Below, in pieces: positions 17,088 through 27,833 of a stretch of 64,000 nucleotides of DNA. This DNA comes from Bellilinea sp. (lineage in GTDB: Bacteria; Chloroflexota; Anaerolineae; Anaerolineales; Anaerolineaceae), in the NCBI GenBank assembly GCA_026003615.1, contig BPHQ01000002.1:310001-374000 (forward strand). The letters are read 5' to 3'. The translations under genes were made by a program, and so were the position numbers. How positions within the stretch are numbered: position 1 is the stretch's first letter; each line of letters opens with the position of its first letter. A model generated the notes under the pieces. The model did not search any database. It was not told where the DNA came from and worked only from the letters and a program-made list of their open reading frames with translations.

Positions 17088-18254
17088 ATGGGAACCTTAA
17101 TCTGGAATGCCCAAATTTATACCCCGGCTGAAATCCTATCCCCTGGCTGGCTTTTGATTGAAAATCGAACGATTACTCGCATAGGGCGCGGTCAACCGCC
17201 GCCAGCCGAACTGGAAAACACCCATGAAAAATTAGATGCCGCTCATCATCGCCTCCTTCCCGGGCTGATTGATCTGCATATACATGGTGCGATGGGCTTT
17301 GAATTCATGGATGCCGACCTGCACGCCATTGAAGAGATTGCTCAATTTCTGGTTCAACATGGGGTGACTGCTTTCCTGGCTACCACGTGGGCTGCTCCCC
17401 ATGCCACTCTACTGAAGGCATTGGATGCCATTGGCAATGCCTATGGACGGATCCGTAATGGTGCAACATTATTAGGGGCTTATTTAGAAGGCCCATATAT
17501 GAATCCTAACCGCGCCGGTGCTCAGGCCATTCAATTTATCCGTCAGGCAACCAACCACGAGGAAGCTCTCTCCCTCATTCATCACGAAATGGTCAAAGTA
17601 GTATCACTGGCTCCAGAATTCCCCGAAAACTTCTGGTTGATTGATACCTGTGTTTCGCGGGGTATTACCGTTGCAGCAGGCCATACCAGTGCAACCTATG
17701 AGCAGATGCAAGTTGCCGTTGCTCGGGGAGTTAGGCTGCTGACCCATTGCTTCAACGCCATGAGTCCATTTCACCATCGTGAACCCGGTGTCGTTGGCGC
17801 CGGTATGACAATGCCCGAGCTGCGCTGTGAATTGATCGCCGACAACGTCCATGTACACCCATTGGCTCAGCGTATTCTCTATCAGTTGCGAGGCTGTGAA
17901 GGAATTGTTCTGGTTTCTGACAGTACGCGGGTAACCGGCTTACCGGATGGTCAGTACATTCTGGATAATCGGCCAGTGCAGGTTAAGCAGGGCAAAGTAG
18001 CTTTATTGGATGGGACACTGGCTGGTAGCGGCTTGACGCTTGAGCAAGCCTTGAAAAACTTTGCTAAGGCGGCTGGGGTCCCGCTTGAAGAAGCAATCCT
18101 GAGTGCTTCGCTATACCCTGCACGAGCAATCGGAATTGCCCATCAGAAAGGCAGTCTTGAACCTGGTAAAGACGCTGATTTGTTTTTGATGGATGAAGAT
18201 GGGAATATTCTCTTCACCATGGTAGAAGGCAAAATAGTGTACAGGCGGAGTTGA
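17088..18254 (+). CDS. nagA: N-acetylglucosamine-6-phosphate deacetylase
   Basis: A 388-residue amidohydrolase-fold enzyme. Metal and substrate residues visible are 'DLHIHGAMG', 'LEGPYMNPNRAGA' (Glu metal ligand), 'AAGHTSATYEQ' and 'THCFNAMSPFHHREPG' (His ligands), and 'LVSDSTRVTGLPDG' (catalytic Asp). It converts GlcNAc-6-phosphate to glucosamine-6-phosphate in amino-sugar catabolism and cell-wall recycling. GAGGAACATGGT precedes the ATG. No nagB or transporter is adjacent, so it probably works in peptidoglycan recycling. Confidence 0.92.
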   Translation: MGTLIWNAQIYTPAEILSPGWLLIENRTITRIGRGQPPPAELENTHEKLDAAHHRLLPGLIDLHIHGAMGFEFMDADLHAIEEIAQFLVQHGVTAFLATTWAAPHATLLKALDAIGNAYGRIRNGATLLGAYLEGPYMNPNRAGAQAIQFIRQATNHEEALSLIHHEMVKVVSLAPEFPENFWLIDTCVSRGITVAAGHTSATYEQMQVAVARGVRLLTHCFNAMSPFHHREPGVVGAGMTMPELRCELIADNVHVHPLAQRILYQLRGCEGIVLVSDSTRVTGLPDGQYILDNRPVQVKQGKVALLDGTLAGSGLTLEQALKNFAKAAGVPLEEAILSASLYPARAIGIAHQKGSLEPGKDADLFLMDEDGNILFTMVEGKIVYRRS

Positions 18255-18337
18255 GCGCTTGTTTTCATTCTTCAAAAAAACTAAAATGATGATAGATTTC
18301 TAATATACCGCTTGTAAAATGTGGATGAAGGCAATGC

Positions 18338-18343
18338 TATAAT
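18338..18343 (+). promoter_or_regulatory. -10 element upstream of clpC
   Basis: A perfect TATAAT lies 45 bases before the ClpC start. A possible -35 (TTGTAA at about 18312) is spaced three bases too far, so only the -10 is claimed. No CIRCE or CtsR-like repeat was recognised. Confidence 0.45.
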
Positions 18344-18387
18344 CTTACCAGGAGCATTGTTTAACCATTATTGAAGGATAACAAACT

Positions 18388-20847
18388 ATGATGCGATTTG
18401 ATCGTTTTACGGAAAGAGCTCAAGAAGCTGCTCAACGCGCTGCGGAAATCATTCAGCGCTATGGTCATAACCAGATAGATACCGAGCATATTCTGCTCGC
18501 GTTAATTGAACAACCCCAAGGGGTCATCTCTCAAATTCTGGAAATTTTGAAGGTTGACCCCAACATGCTTGCTGACCGACTGGATTACATCTTGCGCACC
18601 AGCCCCAAAGCCAGCATTTTTGGCGGAGGTGCCGGCCAAATCTTCATCACACCACGCGTAAAGCGCATCGTGGATCTGGCAAACGAAGAAGCCAGTCGGC
18701 TCAAAGATGAATACATCTCGACCGAGCATCTCTTTCTGGCAATACTCAGTGAACGGAACACACCGGCTGCCCGCCTGCTGGAAAGCAACGGCCTGACCCG
18801 CGAGCGGGTGCTGGATGCGATCATGCAATTACGCGGTGGTCAACGGGTTACCGACCCACAAGCCGAAACCCGCTACCGCACACTGGAAAAGTACTCGCGT
18901 GACTTAACTCAACTGGCACGCGAAGGTAAATTGGATCCGGTCATCGGTCGAGACAACGAAATCCGGCGGGTGATGCAAATACTCTCGCGGCGCACCAAAA
19001 ATAACCCCGTCTTAATCGGCGAAGCCGGCGTTGGTAAGACCGCCATCGTAGAAGGCCTGGCGCAAAAAATTGCCAGCAACGATGTGCCGGAAATCCTGAT
19101 GGGCAAGCGGGTGGTTTCCCTCGACCTGGGGGCTATGATCGCCGGAAGCCGCTTTCGCGGCGAATTTGAAGAGCGCCTGAAAGCTGCCATCGAAGAAGTG
19201 CAGCGATCAGAAGGCGAAATCATCCTGTTCATTGATGAGTTGCATACCGTTGTGGGTGCCGGGGCTGCCCAAGGCGCGATGGATGCATCGAACATGCTCA
19301 AACCGGCGCTGGCACGTGGTGAGCTGCAATGTATCGGTGCAACCACGCTGGATGAGTACCACAAACACATTGAAAAGGACTCAGCTTTGGAACGTCGTTT
19401 TGCGCCGGTTTATGTGGATGAGCCGAGCGTGGAAGATACCATCAAAATGCTCATGGGTTTGCGTGACCGCTATGAAGCGCATCACAAGGTACACTTCTCG
19501 GATGACGCACTGGTTGCCGCCGCACGACTATCTGCTCAGTACGTGACTGACCGACATTTACCGGATAAAGCCATTGACCTCATGGACGAGGCTGCCGCCA
19601 AATTGCGCGTGGCATTGTTCTCTTTGCCTCCCGAATTGAAGGAGATGAAAACCGAAATTGAAAAGCTGCGCGCTGAAGAGGAACAGGCTGGGATTGAACG
19701 CGATTACGAACGCGCCGCCCGCAAAAAAGCCGAACGCCTGCGCCTCGAAACCGAATTCAACCAGTTGCGTGATCAATGGGAAGCCGAACATAAACTGGAT
19801 GAGGTTGTAGATGTGGATGACATCGCTCAGGTTGTCGCTCAGTGGACGGGCATTCCCGTGAGCCAGATGATGGAATCAGAGGCTGAGCGCTTGCTCCACA
19901 TGGAAGAACGATTGAGTGAGCGAGTAGTCGGTCAGGAAGAGGCCATTCACGCCATTTCGGATGCCATCCGCCGTGCCCGGGCCGGATTGAAAGACCCGCG
20001 CCGGCCGATTGGCTCCTTCATCTTCATTGGCCCATCCGGAGTGGGTAAAACCGAACTGGCTAAAGCCCTGGCCGAATTCCTGTTTGGCGATGAGGATGCG
20101 CTGGTGCGTCTGGACATGAGTGAATACCGCGAACAACACACCGTTTCGCGACTGTTTGGTGCACCACCCGGTTATGTGGGTTACGAAGAAGGCGGTCAGT
20201 TAACCGAAGCCGTCCGCCGCCGGCCGTATCGGGTTGTTTTATTCGACGAGATCGAAAAGGCTCATCCCGAAGTATGGAATGCGCTCCTTCAGATTCTGGA
20301 TGACGGTCGCCTCACGGATGGACAGGGTCAGGTCGTTGATTTCCGCAACACGGTTCTGATCATGACCAGCAATCTTGGCACTGAATTTGTGCGCCAGGGC
20401 GGTACATTGGGCTTTTTAAGCGAAGATTCGAGCGACGAAAACCGCGCTCAACACGAGAAAATTCAGAAAGCGCTCAAAAGCACCTTCCGTCCGGAATTTC
20501 TCAACCGGATTGACGAGATCATCATGTTCTCCCCGCTCAAGCTGGAGCAGATGTACCAAATTGTGGACCTGCAAATGAAAGAAGTCAGCGAGCGCCTGAA
20601 AGAACATGGTTTGCATGTCATATTGACCGAAGCAGCCCGTAAATGGCTGGCAGAAGTCGGTTATGATCCAGCTTTTGGCGCTCGTCCACTGCGCCGTGCG
20701 CTCCAAAAGCACATCGAAAGCCCGCTCTCCATCGCTGTACTCTCCGGTAAGTTCCAGCGGGGTGACCGCGTGATCATTGATTACCAGGAAGGGGACAATC
20801 AATTAACCTTCCGCAAGGAAGAAGTGGAAGTCAAGCAGCCCGTTTAA
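18388..20847 (+). CDS. clpC: ATP-dependent Clp protease ATPase subunit ClpC
   Basis: An 819-residue AAA+ unfoldase. It has two N-terminal Clp_N repeats (about 1-145), first ATPase domain with Walker A 'GEAGVGKT' and Walker B '[10 protein letters not shown]', a middle region with a UVR-like helical segment ('[18 protein letters not shown]', about 430-450), second ATPase domain with 'GPSGVGKT' and '[11 protein letters not shown]', and the Clp_B2 small domain ending '[18 protein letters not shown]'. The short middle domain distinguishes it from ClpB. It feeds substrates to ClpP and supports protein quality control. It stands alone with its own terminator. Confidence 0.93.
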   Translation: MMRFDRFTERAQEAAQRAAEIIQRYGHNQIDTEHILLALIEQPQGVISQILEILKVDPNMLADRLDYILRTSPKASIFGGGAGQIFITPRVKRIVDLANEEASRLKDEYISTEHLFLAILSERNTPAARLLESNGLTRERVLDAIMQLRGGQRVTDPQAETRYRTLEKYSRDLTQLAREGKLDPVIGRDNEIRRVMQILSRRTKNNPVLIGEAGVGKTAIVEGLAQKIASNDVPEILMGKRVVSLDLGAMIAGSRFRGEFEERLKAAIEEVQRSEGEIILFIDELHTVVGAGAAQGAMDASNMLKPALARGELQCIGATTLDEYHKHIEKDSALERRFAPVYVDEPSVEDTIKMLMGLRDRYEAHHKVHFSDDALVAAARLSAQYVTDRHLPDKAIDLMDEAAAKLRVALFSLPPELKEMKTEIEKLRAEEEQAGIERDYERAARKKAERLRLETEFNQLRDQWEAEHKLDEVVDVDDIAQVVAQWTGIPVSQMMESEAERLLHMEERLSERVVGQEEAIHAISDAIRRARAGLKDPRRPIGSFIFIGPSGVGKTELAKALAEFLFGDEDALVRLDMSEYREQHTVSRLFGAPPGYVGYEEGGQLTEAVRRRPYRVVLFDEIEKAHPEVWNALLQILDDGRLTDGQGQVVDFRNTVLIMTSNLGTEFVRQGGTLGFLSEDSSDENRAQHEKIQKALKSTFRPEFLNRIDEIIMFSPLKLEQMYQIVDLQMKEVSERLKEHGLHVILTEAARKWLAEVGYDPAFGARPLRRALQKHIESPLSIAVLSGKFQRGDRVIIDYQEGDNQLTFRKEEVEVKQPV

Positions 20848-20869
20848 TCTTCTTTCGCCACTCAAACGC

Positions 20870-20904
20870 ATCTGGCAGGGTAAGCATTGCCCTGCCAGAT
20901 TTTT
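20870..20904 (+). terminator. Intrinsic terminator after clpC
   Basis: ATCTGGCAGGG (20870-20880) pairs perfectly with CCCTGCCAGAT (20890-20900), followed by TTTTG. Confidence 0.9.
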
Positions 20905-20906
20905 GT

Positions 20907-20936
20907 TTGACAGTTCTTAAGCGGGTCGGTTATACT
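20907..20936 (+). promoter_or_regulatory. Sigma-70 promoter of gmd
   Basis: TTGACA (20907-20912) and TATACT (20931-20936) are separated by 18 bases, directly after the clpC terminator and about 65 bases before the gmd start. Confidence 0.75.
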
Positions 20937-21002
20937 TGTTGCTTGTAGCAATTACGATTGATATCTAATGAGGATCAATCTGTTTGATCTCAGGAGGACA
21001 CT

Positions 21003-22073
21003 TTGAAAAAAGCTTTGATTACCGGCATCACCGGTCAGGATGGGTCTTATCTGGCCGAGTTGTTGCTTTCCAAAGGATACGAAGTCCACGGCATCATCCG
21101 CCGGGCTTCCACTTTCAACACCCGCCGGATTGACCATATCTACCACGATCCCCATCCAAATGGCGGCGAAGTCCGTTTATATTTGCATTATGGCGATATT
21201 TCGGTTGCCGAAACTATTTCGAATATCATATACAATGTACGTCCGGATGAGGTGTATCATCTCGCCGCCCAAAGTCATGTGCGGGTCAGTTTTGATATGC
21301 CTGAATACACCGGCGATGTGACAGCATTAGGCACCACCCGCATCTTGGAAGCCATCCGTAAAAGCGGCTTTGAAGAAAAATTCTATCAGGCATCTTCCAG
21401 CGAGATGTTCGGCGGGGCAAAGCCCCCTCAAAACGAAGAGACTCCTTTTGAGCCGCGCAGTCCTTACGCCGCTGCAAAAGTATATGCCTACTGGTTGACG
21501 CGCAATTACCGGGAAGGCTATGGTATTTTTGCCTGTAACGGGATTCTCTTCAACCACGAATCACCCCGCCGCGGCGAAACCTTTGTAACCCGCAAGATTA
21601 CTCGCGCTATCGCCGCCATCAAGGCCGGCCGTCAAAAATACCTTTACCTGGGAAATTTGGATGCCAAACGCGACTGGGGTTATGCCCCCGAATACGTCGA
21701 AGCAATGTGGCTGATCATGCAGCAGGACAAACCGAATGATTATGTCATTGGCACGGGAGAGTCCCATTCCGTCCGTGAATTTTTAGAAGAAGCCTTTGGC
21801 TACGCGGGGATGAAATGGGAAGATTACGTACGGATTGATCCCCGTTATTTCCGTCCAACCGAAGTGGACTATCTGCTGGCAGATGCCAGCCGTGCCCGCC
21901 GCGAGTTGGGCTGGCAGCCCAAAGTCCGCTTTCACGAATTGGTGCGAATTATGGTGGATGCGGATCTCGAACTGGCCGGCTTACCCTGCCCCGGTGAAGG
22001 AAAACGCATTTTAGTAGAGCGTTTTGGGGATTGGCATCGTTGGGAGCAGCAGGTTGTCAGCATGGAGCGCTGA
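21003..22073 (+). CDS. gmd: GDP-mannose 4,6-dehydratase
   Basis: A 356-residue short-chain dehydrogenase/reductase-fold enzyme that makes GDP-4-keto-6-deoxymannose for fucose, rhamnose or perosamine-type glycans. The N-terminus '[33 protein letters not shown]' holds the NADP Rossmann motif. 'QASSSEMFG' and '[12 protein letters not shown]' supply the catalytic Ser/Thr-Glu and Tyr-xxx-Lys. '[16 protein letters not shown]' is the GDP-sugar contact. The start codon is TTG, supported by a strong AGGAGG six bases upstream; no ATG fits. Its stop is immediately followed by the phosphatase start (TGATTG). Confidence 0.93.
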   Translation: MKKALITGITGQDGSYLAELLLSKGYEVHGIIRRASTFNTRRIDHIYHDPHPNGGEVRLYLHYGDISVAETISNIIYNVRPDEVYHLAAQSHVRVSFDMPEYTGDVTALGTTRILEAIRKSGFEEKFYQASSSEMFGGAKPPQNEETPFEPRSPYAAAKVYAYWLTRNYREGYGIFACNGILFNHESPRRGETFVTRKITRAIAAIKAGRQKYLYLGNLDAKRDWGYAPEYVEAMWLIMQQDKPNDYVIGTGESHSVREFLEEAFGYAGMKWEDYVRIDPRYFRPTEVDYLLADASRARRELGWQPKVRFHELVRIMVDADLELAGLPCPGEGKRILVERFGDWHRWEQQVVSMER

Positions 22074-22580
22074 TTGTTTGAAGCCGGTAGAACCGCACCG
22101 CTCAACCGTCCATCGGTGCTGTTTGTCTGCATGGCTAACCGCATCCGCTCACCGCTGGCAGCGGCGCTTTTTCGCAACTATCTACTGAGGGAGGGTCTGC
22201 CTATACAGCGGTGGCGGGTCCACAGTGCCGGAACATGGGTGCAGGAGGGTGCAACCTGCCCAGAAGTAGTGATTCAGGCCGGCTTTTCCAGAGGACTTGA
22301 CCTCTCTAAACATCGTTCTCAAAAAGTGAACGAAGGACTGCTTAGCAGCCACAACCTGATTCTGGTCATGGAACACAGCCAAAAAGAAGCCCTGAATCAT
22401 GTTTTCCCACATCATTCAGAACGTTTATTTTTACTCGGCGAAATGAGCAACAGCGATGAGGAAGTAAAAGATCCACCGGTAATCACTTCCTCGAATATTG
22501 ATCTTCTTCTCAATCAAATAAGCCTTTTAATTCTAAAGGGGTTGCCGCGAATCCTCTTACTGGCTCACGGCAACCTCTAA
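22074..22580 (+). CDS. Low-molecular-weight protein-tyrosine-phosphatase-like protein
   Basis: A 168-residue protein with the LMW-PTP architecture: phosphate loop CX5R as 'FVCMANRIRSPLA' near residue 19, 'VHSAGTWVQEG' next, and the general-acid Asp in 'EVKDPPV' near residue 136. The loop lacks the usual second Gly/Asn-Cys (CxGNICRSP in typical members). The start is a TTG abutting the gmd stop, so translation is probably coupled, and a role in regulating polysaccharide synthesis is plausible, as for Wzb-type phosphatases. The exact start is uncertain because no ATG precedes the active site. Confidence 0.78.
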   Translation: MFEAGRTAPLNRPSVLFVCMANRIRSPLAAALFRNYLLREGLPIQRWRVHSAGTWVQEGATCPEVVIQAGFSRGLDLSKHRSQKVNEGLLSSHNLILVMEHSQKEALNHVFPHHSERLFLLGEMSNSDEEVKDPPVITSSNIDLLLNQISLLILKGLPRILLLAHGNL

Positions 22581-22587
22581 TGCTCAT

Positions 22588-24216
22588 TTACACCTGAGGA
22601 CTGGCAAACCACAGGGTTTGATAGGGTTGGATTTTCAAGTGTCCTTCCGCAGGATTAATTGAAATTTTGCCTTCAATTAAATCGGTCAAAATCCCTGCTT
22701 GCACTGGCAGATTCAAACTGATTTCTTGAACCCTGTTGGCGAGGTTGTGTACGGCACACAACCATCTGTCGCCTTCTGCACGCCAGACCGCCGCTACCGA
22801 AGGGGATCCAGTTTCGATCCAGCGCATTTCGCCACCTGCCAGTTCAAAACGGGATTTACGGAGTGCAATCAGATGCTTTAGATAGTGATATAACGAGTCA
22901 CTCCGCTGAATTTGATCGGCAACATTTACGTGAACGGGGTCAAAAGGAGAAACGGATATAACCGGTGCGTACCATTGAGATGGCGGTGCAGATGAAAATC
23001 CCGCCGTCGGTGAAGAATCCCATTGCATGGGAGTGCGCACCCCATTCCGGTCGAACAATTCGATGTTATCGCCCATGCCAATCTCATCCCCATAGTAAAT
23101 AATAGGGGTACCGGGAAAACTGAACAGCATCGAATACAATAAGCGGATGCGGCGTTGGTCATTATCTAATAAGGATGCCAGTCGGCGACGAATACCTAAA
23201 TTCAGTCGCATTTTTGGATCAGGGGCATATTCGCGCCACATGAATTCCCTTTCTTCCGGTGTAACCATTTCCAGGGTAAGTTCATCATGATTGCGCAGGA
23301 AGGTACACCACTGACAATTTTCAGGGATGGTCGGGGTACGTTCAAAAACCCATTCCAGCGGGGCTTTATCCTCCTTTTTCAACGCCATGTACAGGCGCGG
23401 CATCAATGGGAAGTGAAAGTTCATGTGCAATTCATCCCCGTTGCCAAAATACGGCAACACATCCTCCGGCCATTGATTGGCCTCCCCCAGCAAAATTGCA
23501 TCCGGATAATGCTCATCTAAATAAGCCCGTACTTCTTTCAGATAAGCATGGGTTTCTGGCAAGTTTTCACAATTTGTGCCTTCGCGTTCGAATAAATAAG
23601 GAACAGCATCCGCGCGGAAACCATCAATTCCCATGTCCATCCAAAAGTGGATGATCTTTTTCATTTCCTCTCGCACGGCAGGATTATCGTAATTTAAGTC
23701 GGGCTGAGAGGAATAGAAACGATGCCAGTAATACTGTCCGGCTACTTCATCCCATGTCCAGTTGGATTTTTCGGTATCCAAAAAAATAATGCGTGCGTCT
23801 TTGTATTTTTGATCGGTATCTGACCAGACGTAATAATCACGGTAGGGAGAGGTCCGACTGCTGCGTGCGGACTGGAACCACGGATGCTGATCCGAGGTGT
23901 GATTCATGACCAGATCAGCGATCACGCGCATTCCACGCTGATGCGCTTGCCGCACCAGTTCTTTGAAGTCGTTCAAATCGCCATATGTAGGCAAGACATT
24001 GTAATAATCCGCAATGTCATAACCATCATCGCGCAAGGGAGAAGGATAAATCGGCAGCAACCAGATACAATCCACCCCAAAATCTTTCAGATAATCCAGT
24101 TTCTGAATCAAACCCTTCAGATCACCATGTCCATCCCCATTGCTGTCATAAAAAGCGCGCACATAAACTTCATAAAAAACAGCTTGTTTGTACCAAAGAG
24201 ACCTTATTGAATTCAT
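22588..24216 (-). CDS. treS: Trehalose synthase (maltose alpha-glucosyltransferase), GH13
   Basis: A 542-residue GH13 enzyme that interconverts maltose and trehalose. It begins '[30 protein letters not shown]', with '[14 protein letters not shown]', nucleophile Asp in '[10 protein letters not shown]', acid/base Glu in 'ILLGEANQW' and the third Asp in 'FLRNHDEL', followed by '[11 protein letters not shown]'-like and '[24 protein letters not shown]' segments typical of TreS. It lacks a fused maltokinase domain. The ATG at 24216 has AAAGGAG upstream; 26 further in-frame codons toward the divergent gene are non-coding in appearance. A TATAAT element on this strand lies about 40 bases upstream. 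Confidence 0.9.
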   Translation of the reverse strand: MNSIRSLWYKQAVFYEVYVRAFYDSNGDGHGDLKGLIQKLDYLKDFGVDCIWLLPIYPSPLRDDGYDIADYYNVLPTYGDLNDFKELVRQAHQRGMRVIADLVMNHTSDQHPWFQSARSSRTSPYRDYYVWSDTDQKYKDARIIFLDTEKSNWTWDEVAGQYYWHRFYSSQPDLNYDNPAVREEMKKIIHFWMDMGIDGFRADAVPYLFEREGTNCENLPETHAYLKEVRAYLDEHYPDAILLGEANQWPEDVLPYFGNGDELHMNFHFPLMPRLYMALKKEDKAPLEWVFERTPTIPENCQWCTFLRNHDELTLEMVTPEEREFMWREYAPDPKMRLNLGIRRRLASLLDNDQRRIRLLYSMLFSFPGTPIIYYGDEIGMGDNIELFDRNGVRTPMQWDSSPTAGFSSAPPSQWYAPVISVSPFDPVHVNVADQIQRSDSLYHYLKHLIALRKSRFELAGGEMRWIETGSPSVAAVWRAEGDRWLCAVHNLANRVQEISLNLPVQAGILTDLIEGKISINPAEGHLKIQPYQTLWFASPQV

Positions 24217-24311
24217 ATATTGGACTCCTTTCGATTGAATGTCCCCTGCAACCAAATTATAGCAGATGCGTAAACCATTAAAGATAATCCACACTTGAAT
24301 TGGAAATAATC

Positions 24312-25472
24312 ATGCTCAAAAAGCGAAAAACTCTTTTGTTGGGAATCTTCTTCACATTAGCAGGATTGTGTTTGTTAAGTTCTTTGACACTTTTCATCAT
24401 CAACCAATCACTCCCAAAAAGTTCCAATCATCCAGAACTTCTTTCAGAAAATCAAATGCTTCTGATGCAGGAAGCCAATCGTCTGTTAGAGGCTATGGGC
24501 AACGAGGTCTTTCCGGGTTGGTCAGATGAACCAACTGCGTGGGTGTTATACAACGAAACATCCGCTTTTGCCGTGGGTATTGAAACTCCGCTTTCGGAGG
24601 GATGGACAATGTACCCGCGCACTCATCAGCGCGGCGGGGCCTGGCAGCCAGTGAGTGCATCCGGTCAAACAATCTTCCGCACAATGATAGAGGATCCACA
24701 ACAGACACCCGAAAACTTTGTGGTTAAAGTAGGCGATCAAATTGCTGCCTCCTTCCAAACTCAGGAGTATGCATTAATTTATTTTCACGACCTGATGTAC
24801 GCCGAACTCCCCCCGCTCTTGCGGGAGGTATTTCCCTACCGGCCTTTCTTTCGAGATTTGATCCTCGCTCCAGAGGCTTATATCAGTGCCTTAGCACATG
24901 AGGCGTTTCATGTCTATCAGGCCAGACAAAATCCGACTCTATTTGAAAAGGCAGAATTAATTGCCAATTGGGAAAAACAATATCCTTTTGACAATGAAAT
25001 CTTAATGAAAAACTGGAAAGATGAATTGGAAATACTCCAACAAGCGGGAGAAATTTCAACTCGCGAAGAAGCCGTCTCAGTTGCTGAGCAATTTCTAAAA
25101 CTCAGAGAGAAACGACGGCAATCCGCCCAGTTAAGTAACACCCTGATTGATTATGAACGCAAACGAGAATGGCTGGAGGGCATGGCAAAATATGCGGAGC
25201 TGCAAATTGGCAAAATTGCTGCACAAAAGAATTTTTCTCCCCTTCCAAATTCGATTCAGAAAATAGGTCTGAAAAATTACTCCTCCCGCGCTCAATTTTG
25301 GAAAACTCAGATCAATACCATGTCCAAAACGAACATGGACGGTGAAACCCTCTTTTACTACTCTGGTTTTGGGCAAGGGGTTTTGCTGGATCACCTGATG
25401 CCGGATTGGAAAAACCGTGTATTGCAGGGTGAATACCTGGAAGATTTATTGGCCGAAGCGATTCAGCCTTGA
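24312..25472 (+). CDS. Exported HExxH putative metallopeptidase
   Basis: A 386-residue protein not recognised as a named family. A signal peptide or anchor occupies about residues 6-30 ('TLLLGIFFTLAGLCLLSSLTLFII'). 'ISALAHEAFHVYQAR' is an HExxH zinc-protease motif, and 'YERKREWLEGMAKYAELQIG' further on could give the third ligand (Glu) as in gluzincins. The region between is helical and charged. Its active site would lie outside the membrane. The ATG at 24312 is preferred to a TTG four codons upstream. Peptidase activity is inferred only from the motif. Confidence 0.7.
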   Translation: MLKKRKTLLLGIFFTLAGLCLLSSLTLFIINQSLPKSSNHPELLSENQMLLMQEANRLLEAMGNEVFPGWSDEPTAWVLYNETSAFAVGIETPLSEGWTMYPRTHQRGGAWQPVSASGQTIFRTMIEDPQQTPENFVVKVGDQIAASFQTQEYALIYFHDLMYAELPPLLREVFPYRPFFRDLILAPEAYISALAHEAFHVYQARQNPTLFEKAELIANWEKQYPFDNEILMKNWKDELEILQQAGEISTREEAVSVAEQFLKLREKRRQSAQLSNTLIDYERKREWLEGMAKYAELQIGKIAAQKNFSPLPNSIQKIGLKNYSSRAQFWKTQINTMSKTNMDGETLFYYSGFGQGVLLDHLMPDWKNRVLQGEYLEDLLAEAIQP

Positions 25473-25600
25473 TTCTTTTCACCCAAAAATCACCCTCAAT
25501 TTACTATAACAGCCTCTTCTCAAAATAGAATTATTGTTCTATAATTATTTCAGCCTGATTACCTTCAACTGCATCACGGTTTGCCCGCCTGGAGGCTGAA

Positions 25601-26194
25601 ATGAACCACCCCAGTAAAGCCATTTTTCCCGCTGTGATAATTGGGATTTTCGTGGTCGTCGGAATTTCCCGTCTGCTCTTGAGGCCCTCCCTCACAGCAC
25701 AAGCCTCAGAACTCGAACCTACCATTTTACCTGCGGAACAAGTCAAAACCGAAGAACCCCTTCAAGCCAGCGTGGAAGAATGTCAGCTCTCCGAACGCTA
25801 CCCGCAGAAAATTCGGCAGTGGTGTCAATATATTCAGCAAGCGGCAAAGGAATATCAATTAGACCCAAATTTGATTGCAGCGGTCATGCTGCAAGAATCG
25901 GGCGGCAACCCGGAAGCCTACTCGCGCAGCGGTGCCGTAGGTTTAATGCAAATCATGCCGCGTGATGGTAAAGCCGCTGAATTTATTTGCGTCAATGGGC
26001 CATGCTTTGCTAACCGCCCTTCCATGCAGGAATTGTTCGATCCGCAATTCAACATTCAATACGGCGTGCGAATGCTGGCAGGGTTGATTCAACGTAAGGG
26101 CGATGTTCGCGAAGCCTTAAAAGCCTATGGCCCCATGGATGCAGGTTACACCTATGCGGACAAAGTTCTGACAATTTACCATAACTATCCGTAG
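25601..26194 (+). CDS. Lytic transglycosylase (SLT domain), membrane-anchored
   Basis: A 197-residue protein with an N-terminal anchor (about 8-27) and a C-terminal SLT/lysozyme-like domain. The catalytic Glu is in 'VMLQESGGNPEAYSRSGAVGLMQIMP', with 'DPQFNIQYGVRMLAGLI' after it. It cleaves peptidoglycan to 1,6-anhydromuropeptides outside the cell. GGAGG precedes the ATG and a TATAAT-type -10 lies at about 25538. The cysteines in 'ECQLSERYPQKIRQWC' and 'CVNGPC' may form disulfides. Confidence 0.88.
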   Translation: MNHPSKAIFPAVIIGIFVVVGISRLLLRPSLTAQASELEPTILPAEQVKTEEPLQASVEECQLSERYPQKIRQWCQYIQQAAKEYQLDPNLIAAVMLQESGGNPEAYSRSGAVGLMQIMPRDGKAAEFICVNGPCFANRPSMQELFDPQFNIQYGVRMLAGLIQRKGDVREALKAYGPMDAGYTYADKVLTIYHNYP

Positions 26195-26210
26195 ATCAAC
26201 GGCTTGGCCT

Positions 26211-27722
26211 TTAATTCAACCCATATATCTCCGAAAACTTGGTATTTAAGTATCGCAAATAGGGCTGCACATCCAATTCGGCCTTGCCCGTAACTTTCTG
26301 GAGGGTCTCCTTTGGGGTAAATTTTCGGCCATATGTGTGCAGGTTATCTCGCAACCACTCACGTAGCGGTAGGAATTGTCCCCGTTCAAACTGATCATGT
26401 AAATCAGGAATGGCTTCCAATACCTTTTCCCAAATCTGGCACGAAATGATATTGCCCAAGGCGTAGGTCGGAAAATAACCGATCAGACCCATTGACCAAT
26501 GGATATCCTGCAATACCCCCAAACTATCGTTGGGAATTCTCAAACCAAGATACTCCCGAAAACGACTGTTCCAGATTTCGGGAAGGTCCTTAAGCGCAAT
26601 TTCTCCCCGAATCATCTCCCGTTCTATCTCAAAGCGCAAAATAATGTGCAGGTTGTAAGTGGCTTCATCCGCCTCAACCCGGATAAAGGAGGGTTGGACT
26701 TTATTGATTGCCCGATAAAATTCCTCCAATCGAACCCCATCGAATTGCTGCGGAAAGGTTTGTTGCAATTTGGGGTAAAAATACTTCCAAAAAGGAAGAC
26801 TGCGTCCGACCAGATTCTCCCACATCCGGGATTGGGACTCATGCAGCCCTAATGAGGCACCGCGCGCCAGCAATGTTCGTTCTAATGAAGGAGAAACACC
26901 ATTTTCATATAATCCATGCCCACACTCATGCATCGAGCCAAACAATGCCGGGGAGAGGAAATCCTCAAAATACCGCGTCGTGATGCGAATATCTTGGGTG
27001 GCAATACTGGATGCGAAAGGATGCACGGTAGGATCTAACCGCCAGCTCTTGGGATCAAAACCAAAATGGCTGACCACCTCAAGACAAAAAGCCTTTTGCT
27101 GTTCTACCGGAAAATGGCCATGCAAGGGAGCATCTGAAACACGGTCGGCATTTTCCTCGATAGATTGAATCAACGGCACAAGACCTTGTTTCAACTGCTC
27201 AAATGTATGTTGGACCTCAGCCGAACGCATATCACGTTCGTAATCGTCTAACAAAATATCATAAGGATCCCCTGCCGGCGGAAAACATTCAATATAACGA
27301 TGGCGTAATTCGATTTGTCGCTCCAAAATTGGTAAAAAGTGCTTGAAATCGGCTTTTTGGCGAGCTTCTACCCACACCTGTTGGGCTTGAGAAGAAACCC
27401 GACTCATTTCAGCCCGTAAACTGGCCGGTACCCGGACACTCTTTTCGTAATCTCTTCTGGCTACACGAATAAGACTGGCCTCGTCCGAATCATAAGGTAA
27501 ACTTTCCTCATACGGCTTCAGGTCTTCGAGTAATTTTCCTATTTCATCAGAAGTAAATTTTTCATGGGCTATCTTTCCCAGAGTGGCGAGGACTTCGGCC
27601 CGAACAGCGGCACCGGCTGGTGGCATCATCACCCGTTGATCCCAGCCCAACAAACCAGCCGCTTTGTTTAAGTCGGCAATCTCCATCAAACGCGATTTCA
27701 GTTCCAAATATTTTTCTTCCAT
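26211..27722 (-). CDS. Thermostable carboxypeptidase, family M32
   Basis: A 503-residue cytoplasmic metallocarboxypeptidase, the usual length for family M32. The zinc motif is 'SMHECGHGLYENG' (HExxH), followed by 'GLHESQSRMWENLVGRS' with the third ligand Glu and by 'VEADEATYNLHIILRFEIE'. It removes C-terminal residues from peptides. The ATG at 27722 has GGAGAG upstream and matches the family start; nine further codons are open. It is convergent with the transglycosylase gene. Confidence 0.93.
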   Translation of the reverse strand: MEEKYLELKSRLMEIADLNKAAGLLGWDQRVMMPPAGAAVRAEVLATLGKIAHEKFTSDEIGKLLEDLKPYEESLPYDSDEASLIRVARRDYEKSVRVPASLRAEMSRVSSQAQQVWVEARQKADFKHFLPILERQIELRHRYIECFPPAGDPYDILLDDYERDMRSAEVQHTFEQLKQGLVPLIQSIEENADRVSDAPLHGHFPVEQQKAFCLEVVSHFGFDPKSWRLDPTVHPFASSIATQDIRITTRYFEDFLSPALFGSMHECGHGLYENGVSPSLERTLLARGASLGLHESQSRMWENLVGRSLPFWKYFYPKLQQTFPQQFDGVRLEEFYRAINKVQPSFIRVEADEATYNLHIILRFEIEREMIRGEIALKDLPEIWNSRFREYLGLRIPNDSLGVLQDIHWSMGLIGYFPTYALGNIISCQIWEKVLEAIPDLHDQFERGQFLPLREWLRDNLHTYGRKFTPKETLQKVTGKAELDVQPYLRYLNTKFSEIYGLN

Positions 27723-27833
27723 TTTTTCTCTCCAATGTTTTTCTACCAATGTATCGGATTATAGCAAAATGTGCAAATCATTCTTCCCATGATTCTCCCA
27801 CAGACGGCTTATTTTCATTTACAATCATAAGGC

